DNA of 64,000 bases from Nageia nagi (lineage: Eukaryota > Pinophyta), in assembly GCA_050084985.1 (NCBI GenBank), contig JBITNC010000001.1, forward strand, positions 39,432,001 to 39,496,000. Direction: 5' to 3'. The notes under the pieces are model-generated. The model was not told the DNA's origin, ran no database searches, and saw nothing but the letters and a program-made list of their open reading frames with translations. This document shows positions 37,700 to 50,234 of the stretch, piece after piece (the first letter of the stretch is position 1; the number at the start of each line of letters is the position of its first letter). The translations under genes and the position numbers were made by a program.

Positions 37700-40600
37700 G
37701 GAATTAGGATTATTACTATCAAACTCAACTACTTTCAAGATATTATTCAAAGCACCCCTATGTTTAAGGGATTATTTTAGTAAATCCCATAGGTAGAGCT
37801 TTGTATAAGTAGTACAACATTGCTATTCTAAATATGTTTGAATAATTATTGGTACTCTAGGAGCCTAAGTTTGAATATCACTTTAGCCTTAGGTGAGGGT
37901 GATCCAATTCTCACCACTCTAGAGGAAGGAGGAGGTGCTCAATCATTACCTCTACCTATTCTAGTAGTTACACCAATCATGTTACTATCATAAACTTCTT
38001 CAATTTGATATGATGGGGGTGGTTCCATGATGCCTGTGAACTCATAATCTGAGGTTATATCAACACCACTAATGAAAGGAGAATGTGAATCCATGCCAAT
38101 GAAACCTAGGCACTCATTATTTTATCTTGGAGTGTAGTATGATTGATCTATGTAGTGGCTCTGATGAGACATGATTTACATTATTATTGTGTTTAGGTAA
38201 AGGATTTTGAAATACATATAAATTTATGTTGGGTTGAGCCATGAGATTTCATGTTGACACTTACCCATTATCTATCATCCTATGAATGATGTTCTTTAAT
38301 TGATTGCATTTATTTGTATCATGCCCTTTTTGTCTATGATAAATGCAATATTCATTATATTTATAACAAATGGGTTTATCCCAACTAGGATATTTAGGTT
38401 TGACTTTAAAAAGGTTGATTAACTATGCATTTAAAAGTTTATTCAAAATATCTTCAACAAGTTTGGCCAAAGGATTCCAAAGTTTACATGGCTCTTGCTA
38501 TTGAGCTTGCCTAGGCTTGTAAGGATCTTACTAATTATTCTAATAATATTTTATCTAGGCCTTTCCTTTTCTAGAGGATTGACCTTGGGTGGTTGTGTAA
38601 GAGGTAACTAAACCACTAGTTGTATTTAAGGGGCTTCATTGGAAACTTAATTGACTTGAGGTTTCTGATTTGAAGTACCATGATTATTACCATTATTTTG
38701 GTATTTTGAATTATTATTCTCCTTCTTCCCAAATTTGATCTTACCATATTCTATCTTAGCCTCTTCTATTAACTTGGCTTGGGCCAAAGCTTCTTCCAAA
38801 GTACAATGTTGTTAAATCTTAAGTATAAAAGAAATATGTTTATTATAGCTCTTGGAGACCAACTTGACCAATTCTTCTTATGGTAAGGTGTAAGGTATGT
38901 CCATAATAATGGCTTTCCACCTACATATATAATTTGAAATAGAATTTTCCTCAAATTGTAAAAGCTTGCTCAAGTCTAAAATGGATGCTCTTTTATGTAT
39001 GTGTAATGGCAAAATGATTAAGGAATTGGTTGACCAACTATTCAAAAGAATAGATGCTATGCTATGGAATATTATTGTACCAACTTAGAGCCTAAACTGC
39101 TAGTGTCATGGGAAAGGTTCTAAGCATGAATATGTTATCACTGATGATGTAACATGAGTACTTAAATTATCTAAGATGCTCTCTAAAATCTTCTTTCCCT
39201 CTTAACTTATCTATCTTCAGAATCTCAAATTTGTAAGGAAAGGTCTTTGTTGGCACACTTGGATGAATGGGATTTTTGCAAATAGAAGTGTACAACAACT
39301 TAGCCTTTACATTATATTTAACCTAAAGTTCCATATCCTCCAACCTCTTTAGAATTTCATCATTTGCATTAGAAGGTTGGGAATTGATTATATCTTATTA
39401 TTTCAAAACTACACTGATGGGTATATAATCATATTGATCATACTGAACATGATAGTATGGATCTTGATCCTACTTGTATGACTAATCATAAGGTCAAGCA
39501 TTGAATGTTACCTTAGGTCCAAGGTTTGAAATATTTCAATCCAAGACCCCTCTAGTTTATGTATACTACAACTCATGATAACTTTAGACTCAATATGGCT
39601 CTTGTGAAGAAGCTTGGTTTCGATAGGATAATTTATTGTACTCTACATTATAATGGGGTATATAAGATATAATATAGGTATAGACATGATGAGGATCTAT
39701 AGACTAATGTGTGTGTATCTATTAGAGTGGTACCATCACATGGGAAGGTGAATAATGTGAGTGTGATGGTACATCAATCAGATGGGAGGAAGTCTCATCC
39801 CCTAAATGGAATCTACACTAATTAATCAGGTGTTAATGAGAAATGGGAACATGAGGTATACTAGGATAGACATGATGTGAAATAACATGATAAAAAGCTT
39901 AGAATCATGTACATGGTGAGAGATAGGATGAATTTTGAGTTGGATCATAAAATGGGTATCATTATAATGATATCTAGCCTAACCATTAGGCAAAGATGGT
40001 GATGTCCTATAAAATATGGGAATACATGGTTTAGGACTAATTAGTTTATGATGCAAAGGAGTTTGATCATGTGATGTGCTAGCATAGAGAGGTATTATAG
40101 GGTGAAATAAAGGTTCCTCATAATATGATGTTTTAGGAAGTTCATTAATTACATACCATGTGGTGGGATGTAACAAATGAGAAATAATGGTGGGGGGAAT
40201 AAGGAAATCCTTGATATGTCCATATTCTATATCTTCTTTATATTCAAGAATTCAAGAATAAGTGACTTCAGTAATAGGAGGTGACTATGGTGAATGTTCC
40301 ATAGCAAGGGCATTTGATGGACTAAACTAGTCCTCCTAAAAATATTTATATAATTTCTAGAAAATGGGATCACTTATAAGCATATCTTGCTAAGAAATTT
40401 GTAGCTTTGTGGGATGAATAAGATGGTGGATGGAACTAGGATTAGGATGAGGTATGGAATGCTCAAACTCATGATGTGGCATATGGAACAGGTCACTTTG
40501 TGAAGGATCTATCTAATGATGGGCTAAAGGTTGAATTAAAGAAAAACCATCTTCTATATGAGACAAGCTAGCTCTATGAGGCATCACACAATATATCCCC

Positions 40601-40868
40601 TCCTACTATGGAGTGGACTCAAAAGCACAAAATTCTCTAATGTTTGACTAAAAGAGAGATGAGGTGACATATGTATGGACTCATGATGGGGCGACTGATG
40701 AGGGGTGTGTGACTAACTATGAGACATATGAAAACATGGGAGAAAACTTGATTGATTTATTTTATTATTACATTCCTCTTCCTCACATATTATAGCTCTA
40801 AGTTTGCCCCTAGTCTCAACCATATCAACATGTCAAGGAGTTTATTCTTTATAGGGTATACAAGACAT
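37700..40868 (-). pseudogene. Ty3/gypsy gag (element II), with N-terminal Pro/His/Ser-rich part
   Basis: Probable start ATG at 40868 (MSCIPYKE...). The first 1.5 kb is a Pro/His/Ser-rich sequence with many stops (open stretch 40176-39979: PTTWYVINELPKTSYYEEPL). The capsid-like part is near 39000-38769. A knuckle-like YCIYHRQKGHDTNKC motif is readable at about 38345-38300; the same C-x2-H...GH-x4-C motif ends gag of element A (59635-59675). Length of about 3 kb is large for gag and may include a fused extra N-terminal region. Confidence 0.65.
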
Positions 40869-42449
40869 AACAAAAAAGTAAGATAAAGGAATTAACTAAG
40901 AGACTCAACAAAATATAAAACATACCCATATTGAAATGAAATAATCCAAAGAAATAAATCACACAGTAAGGAGCCTAGAGTTTTTTTGAATATCTTATTT
41001 AATGTAAATGCAATTAACACTAAACAACCTACATGATCACATCAAAGATAATACTAAATGATAAGAAGCAAATGGTGATAGATAGCAATGGTGTTTATCT
41101 CATTTATTTGCTTCTTGTTCTATTTGGTGTGTTATATTTTTAGTGAGATATATTTTTAATGCACTTATAAATTCCTAACTCTTTTTAGTTTTTCTACAAA
41201 TGATTCTAGCCAGGTGTTCTTGGGTAAGGCTCAATCTCTAGGGTGATGAGTCATTTTGCAAGGGTATCTTAGGTACCTCTATTTATTGCTCACCAATAGA
41301 GGTGGGCTTCCACCTTGGTGATGAAATTCATGTACCCTAGTCACTCCTAGGCTTGTGAGAACTTTAAGTATGAGAAAGCAAATATGAAATGCAATGCTAT
41401 ATGATAATGTAATGTATGTATACCTCCCAAATGCTTGCCTTTCAAAATAAAGTTGAAATCATTCCCAACCAAAGGATGCTAAAGCAATAATGTTTTTATT
41501 TTTGTGTGTTTTTTTGAAATAATGATAATGCAAGAGATAACAATGTCTTTTGATGCATAAAATAATTAGTGAATAAAATCCCAAAATTGAAGAAAAACCC
41601 TTTTTAAGATATTGATTTTAAACATCAAATAAGATTTTCAACATGTAATGCATCGATCCAACCAAGATGCAATGCAAATGTTAACTAGAAAGAGAGGGCA
41701 ATCCTAAATGCAAAAAGCACTCAAACTGTATTGACAAGGTGCTAGAAGGAAATCAAAAGCTAACCTACTGATGAACACTCCTTCTTTCTCTAGGTATGAC
41801 ACTCAAAATAAAGGTTACAGAAATTTGTATCCAAATCATCCTTTACAGGAATGACTATGCCAATCATTCGAATGATCAAAAGTCATTCGAAGGGCCATAA
41901 TGTACTAGAGAATAAAATTAAAGGTTAAAAATTTAATCTATAAAAAATCCCAAATATGAGTCCTATGAAAAGGACACTTAAATTTTATAGATAAAAATGA
42001 TAGTGGACTACTTCCTCTAGTACAAAATCGATCTACATGTGAGAAACATGAAAATAAAAGGACTCAAAATTGATTAGCAAAAAAAATCATTCCTCTATAG
42101 AAGGATTTAAATGACAAATCATCTATCTATGTGATGATCTACTTGATTATTTATCTCTATGATAATTAGATTGAGATAATACTAGATAAGGGTTACAAGA
42201 AAATCATCTATATGTCTAACTATTTGGTAAATCATTCATATGTGTGATGATTTGTAGTCAAAATAATTCATCTATAGAATGATCTGATCTATTGTAAAAT
42301 TTATCCTTCAAGGTTTCCAAATTTGAGTCTATACACATCCAAGGAGGTACCTTGCAAGTTTTAATGAATGTTAGTGACAAAGTTTTTAAATAAGGGTTAA
42401 GTGTTCAATAATTCTCTTTGATATTTTGGAGTATCAGGACTAGCAGATA
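40869..42449 (-). other. 5' leader of element II
   Basis: Noncoding, 1.6 kb, between PBS and gag. It carries two AATCATTCGAATGATC-type palindromes at 41862-41877 and 41881-41894, the same motif as in the LTR and 3' region. Less exact relatives (AAATCATCTATCTATGTGATGATCT and similar) occur at about 42110-42290. Confidence 0.6.
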
Positions 42450-42467
42450 GTCCCACCATGATTGCCA
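42450..42467 (-). promoter_or_regulatory. PBS-like site of element II
   Basis: TGGCAATCATGGTGGGAC on the minus strand, five bases inside the 5' LTR. It begins with TGG as a PBS must, but the tRNA was not identified and the site may be mutated. Confidence 0.45.
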
Positions 42468-42472
42468 TTTTA

Positions 42473-43423
42473 TGGGCATCCAAAAATTATATAGAGTCCT
42501 TTGGGATTGCTTACTTTGTAATTTTTAAAATATTGCTTGTACCATGATGTACTTGGATGGATGATAGTTGATCTAGACCTACAAATAGACAAGTGTTAAT
42601 AGAGATCTCAACACTATGGTCCCTTAAGGCCCTAAAGTGTGCTCAAGGAAAGGTGTGAGACCTCCTTGAATGAATGTAGATCCCTATCCATAGCCAAATG
42701 GGTGTAAGAAAATAAAAAAATGTTTCTTATGCAAGATGACATGCTTATATTATGCTAAAATAATTATTGAGATAATAAATAAACTAAATTATATGGATAT
42801 ATCCTAGGAGATATACTACATGTCATACAAAATGCATGCAACAAAATATATGTAAGGATATAATATGACTCATTTTGCTCTCCAGGATAGCTTCAAACAC
42901 CTACAAAAAAAGACCAAAAACTTGAGATCTATGTATTATCTTATACCTTGATGCTTTGTACTTGGATGGAGAGTGTTCTTTGATCAACTGAGTGTATTTA
43001 GGATTGCATATGGCTATACTTGGCTTTTGTGTATTCTTGGCTAGTTCAAAGTTGCAATGAACATTGAATCTCTATGGATTGGATTAGAAAGTGGATAGCA
43101 TGTGTAGCTTGATTAAAATAGACATGGAATGCAAGTGGAGGATCCCCCTAGTCAAAGTGGGAGACTAAAAGGAGATTCCTAGTTGATTGGTCTATTCATT
43201 GCACTTGAGTGTGCCACCTTCCATCTGGGTGGGCAATAAATTTAAACTTTTATCCTTTAAAAATACATAGTTAGGATTGTTTGAATGACTATTAGTCATT
43301 TGATTAAGAATAATTTTTTCTAAAATTTCAAAAAGGAAAAAAATACTATAAATGACAACAAGATGATGATGAATGATCACAGACACTATAGATAACATAA
43401 AATGCACTTTTTAGGTGCTTACA
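42473..43423 (-). repeat. Element II 5' LTR
   Basis: About 951 bp, matching 23135-24158 over its full length, with small deletions near its upper end. On the minus strand it begins TGTAAGCACC and ends ATGCCCA. Confidence 0.88.
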
Positions 43424-43937
43424 CAAAGCACTTGTAGGTTATTATTACTTGTAGTATCATGCATTATTTAATGGCTATAAAATCAAACTATTCAATGAAC
43501 TTGGATTCTTTATAATGTATTCTTGTGTTGGTTTGGATATTTGCTTTTGTTTATTTGCACTCACTAACCTAGAATATTATATTTACTTTAGTTTCACATG
43601 TTTTCTTTCTATAACCTTTTCTTTGCAATTTCTAGTTTGATCTTGATAGGAACCAACCTTCTCTAGAGATAGATTTATAGTAATAGAAATCACATATCAG
43701 AATTATAGTTGTGAATTTGATACATTGGAGCATGTAAAAATTACAACATCTTAGTTAATAGTATTATAATTATTTTTGGTATGCCCAATGGGATGATCTC
43801 TTACCCTGTACTAAATTATGCATGATCATTATATCATGATGATGACTCCTCTTGGATAAAATCCATTCTTATTAGTAAAGGTTAAACCCATAATAGTCCT
43901 TTAAATTTGGCTTCTTTTAGTTTTTGATGATTATGAG
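43424..43937. other. Unassigned DNA between elements II and III
   Basis: No gene or clear LTR. It could hold the leader of element III; no TG..CA repeat pairing was found. Confidence 0.45.
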
Positions 43938-45300
43938 AATAATGTCACAAACTAGAAAAGTTAAATAATTTTCTATTATTGAAGGTTCCTAGAGATCTAT
44001 TAAAACTCCAATTAGGAAATCTAAATATCTTATAGATATTACTCATATTTTAGCTTCTATTGCATTGAACTCTATTCCACCTTTTAACCAAATGAATATC
44101 ATCAATCCACTTTTTCATATGGTTTAGCCTCCTACTACACATCTTTTTTTTTCTAGAATGGAATGCTTCCAAAGCTCTTCAAATTGGAAATCCCCATGAG
44201 ATTCTAGTGCAAGCTACCAAAGCTATGTAAAATTTGGATGGTTACATAAAGACTAATTACAAAAATTATCAAGATATTGCAAAAATAGAAAAGTAGCATA
44301 ACATAGTCCATGAAGATGTGATGTTTAGATTGCTTGCTATGTATTTCTTTAGCAAGGTTTTGTATTGGTACAAAACACTTCAACCAATTTTATTACTACA
44401 TGGATTCAACTTGTAGAACCTCTCATTATTGAATTTAATGAGGTTGGTGATACCTACTCATTTTTGTCACATTTAAATATTATTCAAATATATTCTATGG
44501 AGAATATTTTTGACTTTAACCTTAGATTTTCAAAACATTGGGCTAGAGTGCTCTTATTGTGAGGACACATCTTCTATGTATTTGATATTCTACCTTAGAG
44601 CATTTACTCTAGATATAGCCTCTAGGATTCATATGATTGTAGCCATAATAGTTTTCAAAAATTTACAAGGTTGCTTTACAAGTTAAATCTTCACTCATTT
44701 CAATAGGAAAGCTTCCTACTAGAATATTTACACCTCTCCCATATGTACCCTCATCTTGTATGCAACATTCAATACAAACTTATCCTCCTTTTCCTATAAC
44801 TCAAGATCCTTAGTTACCTTAGTTGTAGCTTCCAACATTGTAAGCTCAATTTGCTTTGTCTTCTTTGTAACCATAACTTGCCTTACTAGCTCCTTTTTCA
44901 TAATTAGTACTTCTTACACCTACTTCTACTAGCAACTTGTAGTAAGAAAATGCCAATGAAATGAAAATTGCTAAATTTGAAACTCTAGTAAGAACTTTGG
45001 TTGATCAAAGGGAAAATTAGAGGGAAATATTTTTATGACTAAAGGGATGATGAAGGAAAACAAAGGAGGTAACCCTTTTCTACCAAAGATCAACAACAAT
45101 CACAACAAAAGAATCTCCCTAGGATAGATAGAGTATATATGTCTCTTGAGGCATATATTCCTCCTAATCAAGATTGATGCATATATTATAATGACCCTCA
45201 CATATAATTTTTTTTTTATATACCAACATCAAATAATGTTGGAAACTAATTATGGAATCAACATTGATTACTATATGGATTAAGAAGCATCAAAAGTTAA
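43938..45300 (+). pseudogene. Ty3/gypsy gag (element III)
   Basis: Starts near the ATG in GATTATGAGAATAATG. Recognisable capsid pieces are EDVMFRLLAMYFFSKVLYWYKTL (about 44313-44380), continuing in another frame as TNFITTWIQLVEPLIIEFNE and ENIFDFNLRF (open stretch 44365-44562). This is the standard Retrotrans_gag block order. The C-terminus is Lys-rich; a possible zinc-knuckle relic near 45175 is too damaged to call. Confidence 0.75.
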
Positions 45301-45649
45301 TCTTATGATTCTATAAAAACCCTTTAACAGAGCAGTTAAAACTAGATCTGTAATCAAATAGTTTTATCCCTAGAGGTAGATACAATATCATCCAATTAAT
45401 CCCACTCAAACACCATCTACTTTTTATTTCAAGTTATCATCAAAGACGCCTATTGGAAAATCTATGGCTATTGAAAAGGTTTTGTTAAAAAATCAAGCTC
45501 TAGGAAAACAACTAGACACTTATCCTATTACTTCTCTTGAAATTCAAGAAAGGGAGAAAATAACTAAAAGTTTTAGATTCCCATATCTGATATGGACCCA
45601 AAGATAAAAAACAAATTAGTTATATAAAAGAAAATATCTAAAGGAGAGT

Positions 45650-46376
45650 TCTTGTATTGTTCCATATAATATTTTGTATTAATTGAAGAAAATACCATCA
45701 AGAGTATCAGTCTTTGATGCCTTCTATATTCCTAGAAAAATTGGTCTACTAAAGGTAGCACTATTGATTCAAACTAAAGGAGATGATAGCTAAAATTTTT
45801 GTCTGGATGTAACTACAAAATTACCAAGTATGGGTAAAACTAGACCTCCTACTTTTCACATTACCCTTAAATTACAATGACATATAATTTATAATTGCAT
45901 GATAGATTAAGGGGTAGCCATGATAGTTATGCCTAAGAAAGTATATAATGTCATTAGATTTATCTATACTAGAGACTCCACTAGAATTCTCTAGTTAGAC
46001 AAATAAAAATATCAAAAACCTTGGTTTAGTTAAAGATGTTCCAATGAAGCTTCATATGTGTTTGAGTATTTCAATTATCCAAGATATCATAGTTGTAGAA
46101 CTTCTTCCTATGTTTCATTTGTGCTTATTTAGAGAATTTAAATTCAAAGTGGGAGGGTACTTAGCTATGGATTATTACCATATGTTTATTCCTTTCAAGA
46201 ATAGAATGTTTAATGTTTTCAATGAGCCTATTGTAAGATTTCTCACTGAGAAACTCCCCCAAGTTAATATAATTAATGAGGAGGCCTTATTAACAAATGA
46301 TATTGAAATGGAATTAGACTCTATATATTTAGTTTTTGAAGTTATGATAAATCAAATTGAGAGTAAGGGCATGTAA
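45650..46376 (+). pseudogene. Aspartic protease and following linker (element III)
   Basis: The active-site segment reads CMID, stop, GVAMIVMPKKV at about 45898-45940: the residue between Asp and Gly, normally Ser or Thr, is a TAA codon, so the enzyme is dead. The open stretch 46044-46376 is the linker that follows protease in this lineage (VFNEPIVRFLTEKL). Confidence 0.75.
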
Positions 46377-46429
46377 AATTATGTAATTATTGAATATATC
46401 ATAGATCTCCTAACTCTTATCCTTTAGGA

Positions 46430-46830
46430 ACAAGGGGAACAAGAATTGTGTATAATGCACTTTGATGGAACTAAGTCTAAGAATGGTGTTGATGTTGGGG
46501 TTGTTTTGAGATCCCCTTTAGGTGAAACAAAAAAATTTCTTTCCATTTGACTTAGAGTTGTACAAATAATGCAATAGAGTATGAATCCTTATTCTTAGGG
46601 CTAAAATAAGAAAATAAGTTGAAAATAAAGTGTTTAACTATTTTTGGTGATTTAGAACTAGTTATCAATCAAGTGATAGATAAGTATTCATTAAAATATC
46701 ATTATCTTAAAAAGTACAAAAATAGAGTATGGGACCTATTAAAGAATTTCAATGCTCTTAATTTTATTGTAGTCCTTAGTGATCAAAATAGTGAAGTTGA
46801 TGCCTTAGCTTAGAAAGGATCAAGGTTTGA
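46430..46830 (+). pseudogene. archaeal-type RNase H located upstream of RT (element III)
   Basis: Reads MHFDGTKSKNGVDVGVVLRSPLGE (about 46458-46530), then SCTNNAIEYESLFLGLK, IFGDLELVINQV and KYKNRVWDLLKNFNAL with a final DALA (open stretch 46619-46813). These are the conserved aRNH blocks; the DS pair has become DL. It is followed by a linker with VLDDDKNINAFL and then RT. Elements I and II in this window have the same domain after gypsy RNase H. Domain order is the clear feature; activity is lost. Confidence 0.85.
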
Positions 46831-47289
46831 TCCTACACATCAATGGATAAGAAATGGTATTTAGCTGATTTTCAAGAGTTTTGTTCCATACAATGAATAT
46901 TTTTGGTAAGTTCTTGATGATGATAAAAATATTAATGCTTTCTTAGCTACATAATTGTTATGTTCAAATAACCAAGAGTCACTAGTTAAGGCATTCAAAG
47001 AAGAATACATACTACAATCAAAAAATAATACTTTACCTAAATTTATTATTGCATTTGAAGATATATTTAATATAGATAATTAGTTAAGAAAATGAAATAT
47101 TTTAGCTTCTCACAAGAACTTTAAATAGTTAGAAATATCTCCCAACAAGGTTCTGAAGGTTGGTATCAAGAATTCATCAAAAGATATTCTAGAGATAGAT
47201 GAAATCATGAAGGAATTTGTTGGTATCATGACATGGAGATATGATGACTTGAAGGTATTTAATAAAGATGTTATTCAACACACCATAGA

Positions 47290-47980
47290 GATGGTGGAAG
47301 GGGTAAATCCTTTTCTATAGAAAAAAGACCAGTAAATCATAAAATTAAGGTGGTAATGCAATAGGAAATTCAAAAATTATTTCAAGCTAGGATCATATAT
47401 CCCATCAAGCTTTCTACCTGGGTGGCTAATTTGGTACCAGTTAGGAAGAAGAATGGAGATATTAGACTATGGGTAGATTTTTGAAATCTTAACAGAGCCT
47501 TAGTTAAAGATAACTATCCTTTTCCTCATATGGAATAAATTTTACATACTATTATAGGATCTAAATATTTTTCCTTTCTTGATGGTTTCTATGGATTCAA
47601 TCAAATCTGAGTGAAAGATGAAGATTAATATAAAACAACATTCACCACAAAGTGGGGTAAATTTACTTTTTAACAAATGCCTTTTGGCTTTTTCAATGTC
47701 AAAGCAAATTTTCAAAGGATAATGGGCCATACATTTGATGAGTTGATCAATGAAATAATTTTAGTTTATTTAGATGATATCACGATTTTCTCACAAAAGA
47801 ACCACTTGCATCATCTTTGATAAACTTTTCTAAAATTTGAAGAATTTAAATCTCATTGAATTTGAAGAAATCCATTTTTACAATGGATCAAGGAATATTT
47901 CTTGGACATGTCATTTAAAAATATGGATTCTCAATTGATCCAAAGAGAGTGTAAGTTATCTCCAAACTCACTATTCTATC
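47290..47980 (+). pseudogene. Ty3/gypsy reverse transcriptase (element III)
   Basis: Pieces in several frames: IQHTIEMVEGVNPF before RT, then VANLVPVRKKNGDIRLWVDF, DNYPFPHME, FSLLDGFYGFNQI, FTTKWGKFTF, MPFGF and the catalytic YLDD at 47767-47778 (ILVYLDDITIFS). It uses YLDD rather than the YVDD of elements I and II. Stops at intervals; the FLGHVI block ends RT near 47920. Confidence 0.9.
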
Positions 47981-47999
47981 CAATATTAAGAAGTTGTAA

Positions 48000-48640
48000 G
48001 CATTTTTGGGTCAGATTAATTTTGTAAGGAGGTTCATCCAAGACTTTTCCAAAATTGTCTAGCCAATAATAGAAATGCTTAAAGATAAAATTCCTTTTAA
48101 GTGGACAATAGATTGAGCTATGGATTTTGAATAGCTAAAATCTACCAATATGTCTAATTTAGTTTTAAATAATCCTAATTTATTAAAATAATTTATCATG
48201 TATGCTTATGGAGTAGATAAGAGCATAGAAGCAGTTATGATATAGAGAGAAGATAATCATGATGAAAACGCTATAGCTTTCTTTATCCAAAATTTACATG
48301 AGACTGAAGAAAGGTATGGATTCATTAAAAAAAAGTGTTTAATAGAATAAAATCCCTTAATAATTTTAAGGACTACATTACTCAAAATAAAATTCTAATG
48401 CTTACCATTCATCCTAATGTTATAAGTTACATTCTACAAAGTGAGATGGACTCTGGTAGAACCATATGGATTACAAAAATTCTAAGTATGATGTTGAAAT
48501 CAATCCTACTAAGGTGTCAAGGGGAGAGCTCTTTGCAAATAGTTTGCTAAATATTAGAGCTCTGAACACATCATGATTATTGAAGTAGAAAATGAATATA
48601 GAAAAATTTATAAATTTCTAAAAGAATAAAAAATGGGATA
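48000..48640 (+). pseudogene. gypsy-type RNase H (element III)
   Basis: Connection (FLGQINFVRRFIQDFSKI, near 48000-48060) then RNase H pieces FIMYAYGVDKSIEAVMI, REDNHDENAIAFFIQNLHETEERYG (about 48190-48330). The first Asp has become Tyr. The later part, open at 48335-48550, is in a shifted frame. Follows RT directly. Confidence 0.78.
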
Positions 48641-48759
48641 ACACAAATTTATATGTATTTTGAAAATGGTAGACTACCATCTGAACTCAATGCCTCTTAA
48701 AGGAGAAGATTAAAATTAAATGCTCTCAATTACTATAATATAGATCATGTATTATAAAA

Positions 48760-49860
48760 TAAGAATCATGATGGGATTCTATTGAGATACATTTATCCTA
48801 AGAAAGTTACCAAGGTTCTTAAGGAATTACATTTAGTTTTTTCTAGTGGATACTATTTAGGATACATCATTGCTGCAAAGATTTTGCAAGCAAGTTTTTA
48901 TTAGCCTTACTTGTATATAGATTTATTTCAAATTAGTAAAGAATGCAACAATATTTGTGGGAAGGAGAAGAATGGAATTCATTCCATTGCAACCTATCAC
49001 AAAAGAAGATCCTTTCCAGTAATGGGACCTTGATTTTATTATAATGATCAATCTAGAATCTTTATCCAAAAATATATTCATCTTGATAACCATAGACTAT
49101 TTTACAAGATGGATGGAAGCTTCTTCTACTAATTACCAAGATCAAGATACAATGATCTTTTTTATGGAGAGAATTATTACAGTATTTGGTATTCTATAGA
49201 CTATTATTTTAGATAATAATTCAACATTTTTAGGAGCTAGAGTTTTAGAGTTTTCTCTTAAGTATGGAATCTATTAGAAAACCTATTCTAACTATTACCC
49301 TTAGGGTAATGGATTAGCTAAGTTAATAAACAAAAATTTGTTGAGAATCCTAAAGAGGACAATAGATGAAAATCATGGAGACTAGGACAAGAAGCTTGAC
49401 CTTGCATTATGGGTAGACCAAATCACTTACAAGTCTTCTATCAAACATTTTCCTTATGTTCTATTTTATGGAAGAAGAGTTATATTGCTATCTAACATTG
49501 AGTTACCAATATTAGAATTGCTTAACCATTATGAGATGCATAGTGTAGACCCATTACAGATAAGAATGTTTGGTCTTATCTACTTGAATGAGTTTTGGGA
49601 GAATTCATATAGAGAAATTAAGAAGATAAATAGTGTGGTGAAGAAATAGTTTGATTAAAAGTATGTATATAATGTTTGTTTCAATCCTTGTGATTTACTT
49701 CTAAATGGGATGTGGATTGATACAAGCCTATATGCCACTAGAAGTTTGATTCTATGTGGTCCAAACCATAAATCATTTTCAAAGAAATCCAAAATAATGC
49801 ATTCAAATTGGAGGGAGAAGATGGTCAGATCCTTCTAATCATAACAATGGTCAACATTTA
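48760..49860 (+). pseudogene. Ty3/gypsy integrase (element III)
   Basis: Zinc-finger region about 48780-48960, broken. Core pieces: PITKEDPFQ.WDLDFI (about 48990-49035), FILITIDYFTRWMEA, ITVFGI..TIILDNNSTFLG, YYP.GNGLAKLINKNL (Glu lost) and LDLALWVDQITYKSSI. The C-terminal tail reaches about 49860. Three of the expected blocks carry replaced catalytic residues or stops. Confidence 0.87.
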
Positions 49861-50234
49861 AATTCATATACCACACTTTAACCATGTAAGTTTTATTATT
49901 TGTATATATTTAATTTAATTTTCCCACACATAGTTTTCAAGGTGCATCTTTACATTAATTAAGGTATTTAGGAATTTTTATTCATGTTAACCCCATTTCA
50001 AGTTCATGCCTTAGTTATTTTACTCTATAATTTTTGAACTTTCAAGAGCCTTAGGGTTTCAATGATTTCCAAATTTTGATTCCAATTTTTTCCAATTCAC
50101 ATTCACATTCCATCCAAATGGGTACATTTTCATCCTCCCAAAGCATAGTGAATGATAGAAATGAGATTTTTTTCAATACAAATCTATTAGAAAACCACAT
50201 AGATCTTAAATTCAAATGCTAAGAAGCTATAAAT
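49861..50234 (+). other. Spacer after integrase of element III
   Basis: No coding signal; AT-rich. Confidence 0.5.

Larger units (their letters stand above)
23135..43423 (-). mobile_element. Element II: 20.3-kb Ty3/gypsy Tat-like retrotransposon, both LTRs
   Basis: Direct repeats of about 1 kb at 23135-24158 and 42473-43423 flank minus-strand gag, PR, RT, RNase H, aRNH and INT relics in the correct order. A PPT (24159-24171) and a PBS-like site (about 42467-42450) sit at the expected inner edges. LTR similarity is roughly nine-tenths by eye, with several deletions in the 5' LTR, so it is old. The 3' region after integrase is about 8.7 kb, unusually long. All coding parts have stops. Confidence 0.85.
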
